DNA from: an uncultured Mucilaginibacter sp.
GTDB lineage: Bacteria > Bacteroidota > Bacteroidia > Sphingobacteriales > Sphingobacteriaceae
Length of the DNA: 64,000 bases
Direction of reading: 5' to 3'
Assembly: GCF_913773635.1 (NCBI RefSeq)
Contig: NZ_CAJYGQ010000009.1
Location: 186,001 to 250,000 of the forward strand
Shown: in pieces, positions 11,196 through 20,326 of the stretch
Layout of the letters: the number at the start of each line of letters is the position of its first letter
How positions within the stretch are numbered: position 1 is the first letter of the stretch
Made by a program: the position numbers and the translations under genes
Notes under the pieces: model-generated
What the model saw: only the letters and a program-made list of their open reading frames with translations
Told to the model about the DNA's origin: nothing
The model's database searches: none

Positions 11196-12878
11196 ATGAA
11201 AAATAAATTTCTAACTATCGCATCTGCTGTTTGCATGGCTGTAGTTTTATCCTCTTGTCATAAAACGGATGTTAAGGTAGAAACACAGCTTACTCCTGAT
11301 GTATTTCCTCAGACCCCAGCGCAATTCCAGTCTGTAACCGGTACTGCATATGTAGCATTAAGGTCTGATTATACAGGGGCTTACTTTTTTTCACAAAGCC
11401 ATACAACAGACGAAAATCTTTTGGCCATTTTTGGTCCGGACTGGATCGACGGCAACAGATATATGGAATTACACCGCCATACCTGGACAAAGGATAACTC
11501 TGGCATAAGCGCTGTTTGGTACTATTACAACAATATGATAGGTGTTACTAATCAAACCTTATCTGTTTTTAAATCAGCACCTGCAAGCGCGGCAAAAACA
11601 AGTAGTGTTGCCGAGTTGAAAACCCTTAGAGCATTTGCTTTTTATATGGGCATGGATAGCTTTGGTAATATTCCTTTGGATACCCTGTACGGAACCAAGG
11701 AATCACAACCTCAGTCTACCCGTGCGCAGGTTTTCAATTTCATTGAAAGTGAACTTAAGGCAGCTATTCCATACCTTAAATCGGATGTTACGCCAGCAAC
11801 TTACGGCTTGGTAACCAAATACTTTGCTTACTCTTTACTAGCTAAAATGTATTTGAATGCTGCGGTATACACCGGCACACAACGTTACAATGATTGTATT
11901 GCAGCCTGTGATCAAATTATAAGCGCTAATAAATACTCCGTAGAGCCTATGGCTTCATACCTGCAAATGTTTTACCCAACAAACGGTGCAACAACTCAAA
12001 AGGAATTTATTTTTGCAATACCGTATGATGCATCAAACTCTTCCGGAAATTTGATTTTTGCAAGGTATAACCTCAATCGTAATTTAGGTATACGTTACGG
12101 TTACTCAGGCTCTACTGCAGGTGGTTATGTTAATCCTGTAATTAACCAAAGCACAGGTAACGGCTTATCTAATATCAGACCAAGCGGGCCGTCAATGACC
12201 ACAGCTGAGTACTACGCTTATTTCAATGATGCTAATGACATCCGTAATAAACAATGGTTAACAGGCCAGCAGTACTGGCAGGATGGTAGCCCAATTATGG
12301 TAAGCACTACGAAAGCAGGATATGACCAGTTTTTTAAAGGTACTGTAGATGAAGGTAAAGTTGCATACGTATATCCGCTGGTATTATCACAGTTAACATT
12401 CAGACCTCGTACCGGTACTAATTCTGATTATGACTTAGGTCGTGATGAGATCGCGTGGAATACTGGTTACCGTAACAATAAATTTTTGGCTGATTACACT
12501 AACACCATCAACCGCAACCAAAATAATGACTTTCCAGTTTTCCGCTATTCAGACATTCTGTTAATGAAAGCTGAAGCCATTTTACGTGGCGGTGCTCCAA
12601 CATCAGGTGCAACAGCCGTATCACTGGTAAATCAAATCAGAACTAACCGTACGACATCTGCTGCTTTAACCACTTTAGATTTAGAAGGTCTTTACGCTGA
12701 GCGTGTTAGAGAAATGGCTTACGAAGGATGGCACCGTAACGATATGATCAGGTTTGGTAAGTATGAAAATACTTATGGTTTAGGTAAAACCAATGCTGAA
12801 ACCTATCGTCGTATTTTCCCTATCCCAACTTCAGGTTTCCAAACCAATGCAAAATTGGTACAGAACCCAGGATATTAA
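11196..12878 (+). CDS. SusD/RagB family nutrient-binding outer membrane lipoprotein
   Basis: A 560-residue cell-surface lipoprotein that caps the SusC barrel and binds its ligand. The lipobox is VLSSC, with the acylated Cys near residue 21. The SusD fold shows tetratricopeptide-like helices (LRAFAFYMGMDSFGNIPLDT) and the C-terminal block with FRYSDILLMKAEAILRGG and MAYEGWHRNDMIRFGKY, ending NPGY as most SusD proteins do. It is 11 bp after SusC and is followed by a strong terminator, so it is the last gene of the operon. Confidence 0.93.
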   Translation: MKNKFLTIASAVCMAVVLSSCHKTDVKVETQLTPDVFPQTPAQFQSVTGTAYVALRSDYTGAYFFSQSHTTDENLLAIFGPDWIDGNRYMELHRHTWTKDNSGISAVWYYYNNMIGVTNQTLSVFKSAPASAAKTSSVAELKTLRAFAFYMGMDSFGNIPLDTLYGTKESQPQSTRAQVFNFIESELKAAIPYLKSDVTPATYGLVTKYFAYSLLAKMYLNAAVYTGTQRYNDCIAACDQIISANKYSVEPMASYLQMFYPTNGATTQKEFIFAIPYDASNSSGNLIFARYNLNRNLGIRYGYSGSTAGGYVNPVINQSTGNGLSNIRPSGPSMTTAEYYAYFNDANDIRNKQWLTGQQYWQDGSPIMVSTTKAGYDQFFKGTVDEGKVAYVYPLVLSQLTFRPRTGTNSDYDLGRDEIAWNTGYRNNKFLADYTNTINRNQNNDFPVFRYSDILLMKAEAILRGGAPTSGATAVSLVNQIRTNRTTSAALTTLDLEGLYAERVREMAYEGWHRNDMIRFGKYENTYGLGKTNAETYRRIFPIPTSGFQTNAKLVQNPGY

Positions 12879-12912
12879 AAGGTGTTGTTTTTTGATCATA
12901 TAGTGAGAAAAT

Positions 12913-12942
12913 GCCAGCTGAAAAGCTGGCTTTTCTTTTTTT
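12913..12942 (+). terminator. Intrinsic terminator after SusD
   Basis: GCCAGCT-GAAA-AGCTGGC gives a perfect 7-bp stem with a GNRA-type loop (12913-12930) followed by a T-rich run (12931-12942), 34 bp after the SusD stop. Confidence 0.88.
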
Positions 12943-13119
12943 AAGACATTCCGTAAATCGCCTTATCTAGTTGTCGTGACTTAGATTTTCTTCAATTATG
13001 CTTTTGGCATAGCATTGGCATACTTTAACTCATAAAGGCCAAATTGTTCAACCCGCACTGTAAACTTTGCATTGCGGTGTTTTTTGTTGGTAAACATTGT
13101 AAGGAAAACAGCACATTAA

Positions 13120-13845
13120 ATGATAGTTAACTACACCGTAGGTGGTTGGGAAATTATAACACAGCGGGCACATGGTTTACTTGCGGCATCGTTAGCAAGC
13201 AACTGGAGTAAGAACGTGCAAAGCCATCGTTGGATAGAAACGCTAATTGCCATTGCCGAGCATGATGACGCACAACTTGAGATGGAGCAAGCTAATTTAC
13301 TTACACCGCAAGGTGGCCCAGTTGACTTTGCAATGCGTGGTATGGAACTATCGCATTGTCGCGAAACAATGACCCGCGCCTGCAGCAAAAGTATTTACAT
13401 AGCCCTGCTTTGCTCCTATCACTTAAACTTTTTATGTAACGACAATAACAATGATGCTGATTTAAAAGCATTTCTGAATGAACAAAAGGCTTTACGCAAG
13501 AAGTGGCTAGAACAACTAGGCATGACAAACAGCGACTTGCAGCATGATTATCGGCTGTTTGAATGGTGTGATGCTTTGTCGCTATTACTATGTACACAAA
13601 AGTGTCAGCCCGAAGGGCGTTCACTTGATGTTAGCAAGGGGCCTGATGGTAACCTGCATAAACTTAAAGCAATTGACAGTGAGTACCTGACGATTGAACC
13701 ATGGCCGTTCGAACAAGATCAATTTACAGTTCAATGCGAAGCCAGAACCATAGAACAACTGGCTTTTAAAAACGACGAGGAGTTTAAAAGACGTTTTAAT
13801 GGATGTATTCCGGAGTTAAGAACCTGGAAATTTAAAAAAAATTAA
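13120..13845 (+). CDS. DUF3891 family protein
   Basis: A 241-residue soluble protein. The N-terminal block (GGWEIITQRAHGLLAASLAS, then RWIETLIAIAEHDD) matches my recollection of DUF3891. The conserved His residues in QRAHG and AEHDD, with a later His in LSHCRETM, suggest a metal-dependent helical domain of the HD or hemerythrin kind, but no activity is established. No signal peptide. It is 23 bp upstream of the helicase and probably shares its transcript. Confidence 0.75.
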   Translation: MIVNYTVGGWEIITQRAHGLLAASLASNWSKNVQSHRWIETLIAIAEHDDAQLEMEQANLLTPQGGPVDFAMRGMELSHCRETMTRACSKSIYIALLCSYHLNFLCNDNNNDADLKAFLNEQKALRKKWLEQLGMTNSDLQHDYRLFEWCDALSLLLCTQKCQPEGRSLDVSKGPDGNLHKLKAIDSEYLTIEPWPFEQDQFTVQCEARTIEQLAFKNDEEFKRRFNGCIPELRTWKFKKN

Positions 13846-13868
13846 CAGCAACATCTAACTATATACTT

Positions 13869-15413
13869 ATGATCAGCAGTACAATATTGAATACCGACGA
13901 AGAGAGCACATCAGATTTATATCCTTACCAGCAAAGAGATTTAAGCAAGCTCTTTGAAAAGATGTTGCAGATCAATAAAAAGCAAAGGATATTATATCAG
14001 CTGCCAACCGGCGGCGGTAAAACAAGGATATTTTCAGAAATAGCTAAACGTTTTATTGCCGATTATAATCAAGGCGTAGTAGTACTTACACATCGTAAAG
14101 AACTGTGCAGTCAAACTTCCAGTACTTTAAAAAAATTGGGGGTAACTAATAAGGTAATTGACAGTACTGTTAAACGACTGAAAGTCAAAGATTGCCGATC
14201 TTGCTTTGTGGCAATGGTTGAAACCTTGCGTAACCGCATCAAAGAAGGTATGATGAACACGTCTGATATTGGCTTGGTAATTATTGATGAAGCGCATCAT
14301 AATTCCTTTCAGAAACTGCTGGGCAAATTTCCAAACGCATATATTGTTGGCGTAACTGCTACACCATTCAGCTCAAACGCCGATATGCCCATGTACAAAA
14401 ACTATGAGCACCTTATCGTAGGCGAAAGTATCCAAAATTTAATAGCTCAAGGATATTTGGCAAAACCTGCCAACTGGCGTTATGATGTTGAATTAAACTC
14501 TTTAAAAACCGGCATAAATGGTGACTTTACTATTAGTACATCAGATGAGTTGTACTCCTCGCCTGCTATGCTCGAACTGTTATTGCATGCATACGAGGCG
14601 CACTCAAAAAACAAGAAAACGCTAATCTTTAATAACGGAATTTTCACGTCTAAAAACGTTTGCCAATACTTTGAAGAAGCCGGCTACAACATAAGGCATC
14701 TTGACAATCACACCCCTTCTGTTGAGCGCTCAGAAATTTTGAAATGGTTTAAAAAGACTAAAGGGGCTATATTAACATCTGTTTCCATATTAACTACCGG
14801 TTTTGATGAGCCTACTGTTCAAACAGTGATTTTAAACCGCGCCACCACTTCAATTACCCTTTACCACCAGATGATTGGGCGTGGTGCTCGTAGATTGCCT
14901 AACAAAAAAACATTCACCATAATAGATCTAGGAAATAACACCGATCGGTTTGGTCAGTGGCAAACTCCTTTGGATTGGCAATTAATTTTTGAACGCCCGG
15001 AAGCCTTTGCCGAAAGCCTGCATGCGCAAACAGAAAGTGAAGCGCATCCTATACCGGCTGATTTGAAGGCTAAGTTTCCGAAAAGTTTGCAGATGAGCTT
15101 TGACATTCAGGATGCTTATAAAAAAGCGCTTGATAGTAATCAGAAGCCTAAGATTGTAATGCGCGATTCCATCAGGCAACATGCCATTATGTGCATAGAA
15201 AATGCCGAATCAATTTCAGAAGGCTTGGCGCTTGCCGCCGAGCTAAGTAAGGAGATAGATTGGCGGGTAAAGCAATATTCAAAATGCCTGGGTAAGGTAA
15301 CAAAAAACTATACTGACTGGCTTAAGGAAGATTACAGGAATAAACTGAATACGATAATAAGCAAACTTATGCAAAGGCGTAAGGAGAATAATACAGTTGC
15401 CATGTCTGCCTAA
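13869..15413 (+). CDS. DEAD/DEAH-box superfamily 2 helicase
   Basis: A 514-residue stand-alone SF2 ATPase. Motif I is LPTGGGKT (residues 45-52), motif II is DEAH (in VIIDEAHHNSF), motif III is TATPF, and the second RecA domain carries TTGFDEPTVQTVILNRATTS and QMIGRGARR (motifs V and VI). This combination is typical of the type III restriction-subunit/UvrB-like group, which act on double-stranded nucleic acid. No nuclease or methyltransferase domain is fused and none is encoded next door, so it is not evidently part of a restriction system. The about 100-residue tail has no recognised domain. It follows DUF3891 by 23 bp. Confidence 0.88.
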   Translation: MISSTILNTDEESTSDLYPYQQRDLSKLFEKMLQINKKQRILYQLPTGGGKTRIFSEIAKRFIADYNQGVVVLTHRKELCSQTSSTLKKLGVTNKVIDSTVKRLKVKDCRSCFVAMVETLRNRIKEGMMNTSDIGLVIIDEAHHNSFQKLLGKFPNAYIVGVTATPFSSNADMPMYKNYEHLIVGESIQNLIAQGYLAKPANWRYDVELNSLKTGINGDFTISTSDELYSSPAMLELLLHAYEAHSKNKKTLIFNNGIFTSKNVCQYFEEAGYNIRHLDNHTPSVERSEILKWFKKTKGAILTSVSILTTGFDEPTVQTVILNRATTSITLYHQMIGRGARRLPNKKTFTIIDLGNNTDRFGQWQTPLDWQLIFERPEAFAESLHAQTESEAHPIPADLKAKFPKSLQMSFDIQDAYKKALDSNQKPKIVMRDSIRQHAIMCIENAESISEGLALAAELSKEIDWRVKQYSKCLGKVTKNYTDWLKEDYRNKLNTIISKLMQRRKENNTVAMSA

Positions 15414-15493
15414 TGATATAACTCTCTAAGTTAAGAGCCAGAGGGAGTGGTATGGTAGTTGTAAATTACATCATACATCTATCTTAAATAATT

Positions 15494-15610
15494 ATGGCAA
15501 CTAAAGGAAAAAAAGACTCATGTTGGTCTGGTTACAAAAAAGAGGGAACTAAGAAAAAGAACGGTAAAACTGTTCCGAATTGCGTAAAGAGCTCATCTAA
15601 AAAGAGCTAA
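15494..15610 (+). CDS. 38-residue basic protein with CW-x-GY ... VPNC motif
   Basis: An ATG at 15494 opens a 38-codon frame: a short N-terminus, then DSCWSGYKKEGTKKKNGK and VPNC, then a Ser/Lys tail. About a third of the residues are Lys. The pattern C-W-x-G-Y, a Lys-rich linker, G-K-x-V-P-N-C is recurrent in small proteins and in peptides at the ends of phage structural proteins, which makes this a real gene rather than chance. The two Cys could bind metal or form a disulfide. It lies 80 bp after the helicase and directly before a terminator, so it may be the last cistron of that transcript. Function unknown. Confidence 0.7.
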   Translation: MATKGKKDSCWSGYKKEGTKKKNGKTVPNCVKSSSKKS

Positions 15611-15646
15611 AAAAAAGAGGGTTGATTTAGTCGACCCTCTTTTTTT
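15611..15646. terminator. Bidirectional terminator
   Basis: An A6 tract, a 10-bp stem (AGAGGGTTGA paired with TCGACCCTCT, one G-T pair), a 5-nt loop and a T7 tract. It lies between the convergent 38-residue gene (plus) and the GH31 gene (minus) and can serve both. Confidence 0.88.
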
Positions 15647-15665
15647 GCTATCAGTTTAATTGTTT

Positions 15666-17840
15666 TTAGAGTAATTTAATAACAATACCTTTGGTTACAT
15701 CACCAGTCGCTTCATAGGTTTTGCCGTCTTTTACAACCACCACTTTTACATTGCTGGTTACATTACTCATATTGTAGCGGCCAACTTTCGAGATGAGCTT
15801 AACCTGTACTTTATTGTTAACTGCTTTAGCTCCAAAATTCAGTAGGCTAAACTTACCTTCTTTAAAGCCCCATCCTTCACCGGCATCCCAATACAATGTT
15901 CCTGATGCTTGATTGTTTTTGTTCAGGCATACATAAAGTGTTAACGGCTTAAGCGATTGCTGTGTTGTGTTTTGTACTACTTTGCCAGCCGGTATAATAC
16001 TACCGCCTTTAATCAATAGCTTAGCTTGATGCTCATCATCTTCTTCGCCATCAATCAATTTAAGGTTTTCCCATATACCTTTAGGTAACGCCGGGTTTTT
16101 AGCAAATGACGGTACAACTAAAAGCCGCTCACCCAGTAAAAATGCCTGCTCTTCATTTCTGAGTTCTGCATCTTTTACATCGTCAAAGAATACGGGCAAC
16201 ATAACAGGTATACCGGTTTTATGTGCCTGCTGAAATAATGTATACATATAAGGCAGTAATCGGTACCTACGCTCCAATGCAATGCGCGAAGTCTTTTCAA
16301 TAGCAGTGCCAAAAGCCCATGGTTCTTTGTCGTTTGTTCCTGCACAGGCATGGCCACGGGCAAAAGGAAGTAGATTTCCAAACCCAATCCATTGAGCCCA
16401 CAATTCTCCACTTGTATTTTCCAGGAAACCGCCAATATCGGGGCCACTAAATGGTTGTCCGGATATGCCTAGCGTAAGCGACATAGGAACTGATAACTTC
16501 ATGAACTTAGGGTCGGCAAGGTTATCACCGGTCCAGGTTGCGGCAAACCGTTGGCCCCCAAGTAAATTAGCCCGCGTTAACACAAACGGACGCTTTTGGG
16601 GATTAGCGGCTACAATGCCTTTTCGCGATGCTTCAACCATAAATCGGCCGTAGGCATTATGATAAAGCAAATGCGTTCCGGGGGGCAGCTTGTCTCCGCC
16701 CCTATGTGGTGTATTATATGGCATTGTTCCCAACCTTAGCTCGGTTGAAAAATGGTTATCATTTATTGCCGGCTCATTCATATCATTCCATATACCGTCA
16801 ATACCTGTTCCCATAAAATCTTTGTAAAGATTGGCCCACCATGTACGTGTCCGAGGCATGGTAAAGTCAGGAAAAACACAATCGCCAGGCCATACTTTGC
16901 CATGATATTCCTTACCATCAGGCTGTTTTACCCAAACATCGTTAGCAGAACCTGACTTGTATACAGCATAACCTGTATCAACCTTTACACCTGGGTCAAT
17001 CATATAAATTGTTTTGAAGCCCTTTATATGCAGGTCTTTGTTTAGAGTTGCCGGATCGGGAAAGTTCTTTTTGTTGAAGGTAAACACCCGGTAACCTTCC
17101 ATATAATCAATGTCCATCCAAATAGCATCACATGGAATGTTTTTTTGCCGAAAGGTATTTGCGATTGTACGCACCTTATCTTCGCTGGCATATGAGAAAC
17201 GACATTGGTGGTAACCCAACGCCCATAATGGCGGCAAATCAATTGTTCCGGTAAGTTCGGCAAGGCCTTTCAAAACTTCCTGCGGCGATTGCCGGTCAAT
17301 TACATAAACATTGAATAATGCACCCTCACTTCTGTACTCAATTTTATCTGAATTGGTTGTGAGCTCTGCTTTCCATGAACTGTCAAAAATAATTCCGAAA
17401 GCGGTTCCGTTATCACGCACGCCCATCACCCACGGGTGGGTTTGGTAAAGCCTCGAACCGCCGTCTGCACCGTAAGCGCCGCTATCAGTATTCCATAATT
17501 TTATAGTTTGCCCATTTCGCAGTAATGGACCTGTGACTTCCCCCCCACCGTATAAACTAATATTTCCCGTCAAATTTATGCTTGCTCCCGCCTTGCCATC
17601 CCGAAGGAAAAATACCGGCTTAATTTTCCAAGTAGCTGGTACGGGGGACTTAATAGCCATTTCTGACTTTAAAATGAGAGATGGTGTTTTATAAGCACTA
17701 AAGCCAACGGGGCTAAATTTTGCGATGGATTTACCGACCATGCCCGATTGTTTCATGTTAATCTGTTGAGCATGCAGTTGTAAGTTTAAACTAACCGTTA
17801 GCAGTAGAAAGCATAGATAGATTTTTAGTGCGCGAGCCAT
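15666..17840 (-). CDS. GH31 alpha-glucosidase/alpha-xylosidase family, secreted
   Basis: A 724-residue retaining alpha-glycosidase of GH31 with a signal peptide to about residue 25 (LQLHAQ). The (beta/alpha)8 barrel holds the nucleophile Asp353 in GIWNDMNEPA and the acid/base Asp439 in WTGDNLADP, followed by FSGPDIGGF. The upstream segment PPLWALGYHQCRFSY is the family signature, and a beta-sandwich domain closes the protein. Alpha-glucosidase is the most common activity, but alpha-xylosidase or 6-alpha-glucanase activity cannot be excluded. It follows the GH76 gene on the same strand, beyond a terminator hairpin, so it is either read through or has its own promoter. Confidence 0.92.
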   Translation of the reverse strand: MARALKIYLCFLLLTVSLNLQLHAQQINMKQSGMVGKSIAKFSPVGFSAYKTPSLILKSEMAIKSPVPATWKIKPVFFLRDGKAGASINLTGNISLYGGGEVTGPLLRNGQTIKLWNTDSGAYGADGGSRLYQTHPWVMGVRDNGTAFGIIFDSSWKAELTTNSDKIEYRSEGALFNVYVIDRQSPQEVLKGLAELTGTIDLPPLWALGYHQCRFSYASEDKVRTIANTFRQKNIPCDAIWMDIDYMEGYRVFTFNKKNFPDPATLNKDLHIKGFKTIYMIDPGVKVDTGYAVYKSGSANDVWVKQPDGKEYHGKVWPGDCVFPDFTMPRTRTWWANLYKDFMGTGIDGIWNDMNEPAINDNHFSTELRLGTMPYNTPHRGGDKLPPGTHLLYHNAYGRFMVEASRKGIVAANPQKRPFVLTRANLLGGQRFAATWTGDNLADPKFMKLSVPMSLTLGISGQPFSGPDIGGFLENTSGELWAQWIGFGNLLPFARGHACAGTNDKEPWAFGTAIEKTSRIALERRYRLLPYMYTLFQQAHKTGIPVMLPVFFDDVKDAELRNEEQAFLLGERLLVVPSFAKNPALPKGIWENLKLIDGEEDDEHQAKLLIKGGSIIPAGKVVQNTTQQSLKPLTLYVCLNKNNQASGTLYWDAGEGWGFKEGKFSLLNFGAKAVNNKVQVKLISKVGRYNMSNVTSNVKVVVVKDGKTYEATGDVTKGIVIKLL

Positions 17841-17887
17841 GTATAAAAGACTTTTTTAAAGAGGGGCTATAATATTTTTGAAAAAAC

Positions 17888-17917
17888 AAAAGCGCCTGGT
17901 TTTGGCCGGGCGCTTTT
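17888..17917 (-). terminator. Terminator after SusCDE-GH76 operon
   Basis: AAAAGCGCCTGG pairs with CCGGGCGCTTTT (one wobble) around a short loop. On the minus strand it is followed by a TTTTG-TTTTTT tract, 17 bp beyond the GH76 stop. Confidence 0.82.
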
Positions 17918-17933
17918 ACATTGTGATAAGGTA

Positions 17934-19097
17934 TTACTTAATTAAACCTTGTTTACTTAATGTAGCAGCAGCTTCTAAAAGCATCATTCCGCTTAATTGA
18001 GTGGTTAAATCAATAGTTGCCCCCGGTTTGCTTTTCCAGTTTGAATTGATAAGCAATTGCGGACGGCTTATACCTTGAGTATAAAGGGTGGTTGCATTAA
18101 AGTTAAGAAAACTAATCATTGCGTCTTTATCAGCTTTTGGCACTGCGGGCTCTTGCACCAATAAGGTTAAATATCTTATTAAGATACCTTTAAACAAACC
18201 TCCGTCGCCCTGGCCTTCATCTTTCAAAATTCCTCCAGGAGATAACTCCAAATCTTGGATAGTAGCTTTAGCGGTGCGAATGGCATCATTAAGATAAGCC
18301 ACCTCATTGGTTGTTTTATAAAGCTCTAATCCCGCACCGATAAATACACCCTGGTTATAGGTATATTTATTTTTAGTAATCACGCCATCGTTGTTGTAGT
18401 TCACGCCGTCCCATAATATTCCGTTAGCCGGGTCAACAAGCTTGCCCTTAAGCCATGTATACAGTTCGCGGGCAATTTGCAAGTCGGCAGCGTTTTTTTG
18501 CACACGATATAAACGTGTAGCAAAAATTATTGCAGGTGCATTTGCAGGCGTATTTTTAAAATAACTACGGTCTTTCGTCCAGCCTATACCACCGCCTTGA
18601 ATATCGTTCCGGCCGGTTTTAATATCGGTCCATAAAATATTTACGGCATCTAGGTAAGCGTTGTCATTAGTAACTTCATAGCTACGCAAGGCCGACAAGG
18701 CAAGCCACTCCATATCATCATAAAAATTATTTTGGAACCGGTTACCGTTACTTTCCTTGATGCCATTAAGCAAGCTTAACATACGTTGCTTGTATACATC
18801 ATTTTTAGTTCTGATGTATGCATCAACCATGACATCAAGCGCGTGAGCATTTGGCCAGTAGTGGAAAGTGGTTTTATCAGCGTTATTTTCTTTAAAATAC
18901 TTTCCATTTGCTGATAAGTAACTTGAGTAAAGCCTGTCTTGTACAGAATCGGCTGTTGCAGCCCATGAGTAATTTACCGCCGCTACCTGCTCATCATTGT
19001 ATAAAGGCACGGCCTTGTCCTTCAGGCATGAGCTGGCTCCAGTTACCAGCAAAATTGCACCCGATATACTGAAAGCTTTTATGCTATTAAATTTCAT
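17934..19097 (-). CDS. GH76 family alpha-1,6-mannanase, lipoprotein
   Basis: A 387-residue (alpha/alpha)6-barrel enzyme of GH76, the endo-alpha-1,6-mannanase family acting on mannan backbones. The N-terminus is a lipoprotein signal with ASSC (Cys near residue 24), and a surface location is likely because it sits in an operon with SusCDE. The family's catalytic Asp pair is Asp127-Asp128 in FYDDMEWLALSAL; GGGIGWTKDRSYFKNTPANAPAI is the conserved active-site wall. It is the last gene of the SusC-SusD-SusE-GH76 transcript, 56 bp after SusE, with a hairpin in that gap. Confidence 0.9.
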   Translation of the reverse strand: MKFNSIKAFSISGAILLVTGASSCLKDKAVPLYNDEQVAAVNYSWAATADSVQDRLYSSYLSANGKYFKENNADKTTFHYWPNAHALDVMVDAYIRTKNDVYKQRMLSLLNGIKESNGNRFQNNFYDDMEWLALSALRSYEVTNDNAYLDAVNILWTDIKTGRNDIQGGGIGWTKDRSYFKNTPANAPAIIFATRLYRVQKNAADLQIARELYTWLKGKLVDPANGILWDGVNYNNDGVITKNKYTYNQGVFIGAGLELYKTTNEVAYLNDAIRTAKATIQDLELSPGGILKDEGQGDGGLFKGILIRYLTLLVQEPAVPKADKDAMISFLNFNATTLYTQGISRPQLLINSNWKSKPGATIDLTTQLSGMMLLEAAATLSKQGLIK

Positions 19098-19117
19098 ATT
19101 GTGTTTATTTAAAACCG

Positions 19118-19145
19118 CTGCTGCCGCTATATAATGCGGCAGCAG
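19118..19145 (-). other. Intercistronic hairpin between SusE and GH76
   Basis: CTGCTGCCGC and GCGGCAGCAG form a perfect 10-bp, GC-rich stem around an 8-nt AT loop in the 56-bp gap. No long T run follows on the minus strand (CGGTTTT only), so it looks like an mRNA-stability or partial-termination element that sets different levels of the surface proteins and the enzyme. Confidence 0.55.
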
Positions 19146-19153
19146 CAGATAAA

Positions 19154-20296
19154 TTATTTAACAGTAATAGTGTGATTATAAGCTGTAGACGCAGCATTGA
19201 AGTTCACTGTAATATCTACGTTTTTGTTATCAGCAGCTGAATTGAACTTAAATGAGTTGTCATATTGATTACCGTCAACCTTAGTTAAGTTAAAGTAAGC
19301 CGGAGCTGTATTAGCATCCGGACGGCTATTGTCGCGGTTGCTGCTACCGTACCATTCGTTTGTAGCTACACCGGCAGCATCTTTTACGCCCATACGGAAT
19401 TTATAGCGCTCATCTCTGCCCCATGTTTCCTGACGGAAAACTATAGGCGCATTAGTGATGGTCCAAACGCCGTTTGAGGTATAATTAAGAGTATGTAAAA
19501 TCTTGTTTTCTGGCGAGAACCATAATCCAACAGAGGTAATTTCTGTTAAAGTGGTGCTTGTTTCTTCAAATTTTACTGCTATGCGGTAAACCTTGGTACT
19601 ACCGGCAACAGTTATATCTCCACCTTCAACTAACGTTGTACCGTTGTTTGAATAGGTTTTTGCTGAAGCATTGGTGCCTGCTGCAAAGTGGTAAGTACCG
19701 GCTTTTAATGATGTATACATTTCAAAGCTACCTTGTCCAAGCTTTTTAAAGCGTAATGCTTTAGTTAAATCGGCACCAGCTTCGGTAGCGCTACCTGTCA
19801 AATATAAGTCGGCAGGTACCTCGGCAAAGCCAGCAGGGCGCTCAACCTCAATAAGTCTTGAGGTTGCCGATTTTTGCACGTTAATGCCTTTTGAAGCCCA
19901 AATTGTCCATTTTAGTTTTCCGGTTGCTAATGATTGTATACCAGCCATGTTAGCAATACGGTTTAAATCTGCATCACTAATGGTAAGCTTGGTTCTCATA
20001 CCTTTCTCATCAGATGGGACAGAATATAAAGGTTGTGAAAAGTCGCCGGTAGCCTTGTCAAAAACTACTTCATAAAGTACAAGTCCGCCATCCTCGGCGC
20101 GAGATTGCTCCCACTCAAAGGTTTGAGTGCCAGCTTTAGGATCAAGCTTAATAAATTTATTATCAGTAGGACCGTAGAAATTTGTAACTGCCGATACGTT
20201 GGTGTTACTAAGTTCTTTGTCTTTTTTACAACCAATACCCACGCAAACCAATAGAGCAAGGGTCAACACATTTAATTTATATGCTAAATTTTTCAT
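19154..20296 (-). CDS. SusE-like outer membrane glycan-binding lipoprotein
   Basis: A 380-residue lipoprotein (lipobox VGIGC, Cys near residue 23) in the position of SusE/SusF proteins. The N-terminal Ig-like SusE domain shows TQTFEWEQSRAEDGGLVLYEVVFD; later segments with DLYLTGSATEAGADL and NEWYGSSNRDNSRPD resemble the starch-binding-like repeats of this family. Such proteins bind polysaccharide at the cell surface and have no catalytic activity. It lies 30 bp after SusD. The ligand is inferred to be mannan from its neighbours. Confidence 0.82.
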   Translation of the reverse strand: MKNLAYKLNVLTLALLVCVGIGCKKDKELSNTNVSAVTNFYGPTDNKFIKLDPKAGTQTFEWEQSRAEDGGLVLYEVVFDKATGDFSQPLYSVPSDEKGMRTKLTISDADLNRIANMAGIQSLATGKLKWTIWASKGINVQKSATSRLIEVERPAGFAEVPADLYLTGSATEAGADLTKALRFKKLGQGSFEMYTSLKAGTYHFAAGTNASAKTYSNNGTTLVEGGDITVAGSTKVYRIAVKFEETSTTLTEITSVGLWFSPENKILHTLNYTSNGVWTITNAPIVFRQETWGRDERYKFRMGVKDAAGVATNEWYGSSNRDNSRPDANTAPAYFNLTKVDGNQYDNSFKFNSAADNKNVDITVNFNAASTAYNHTITVK

Positions 20297-20326
20297 TTTT
20301 AATTTCTTATTGAGTTGTTCAATTAT

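Noticed and set aside
13131..13624. Overlapping minus-strand frames of 85 and 107 residues
   Set aside because: Antisense to the DUF3891 gene and without recognisable domains.
13869..15413. Restriction-modification system around the helicase
   Set aside because: The helicase resembles restriction subunits, but there is no methyltransferase, specificity or nuclease gene next to it.
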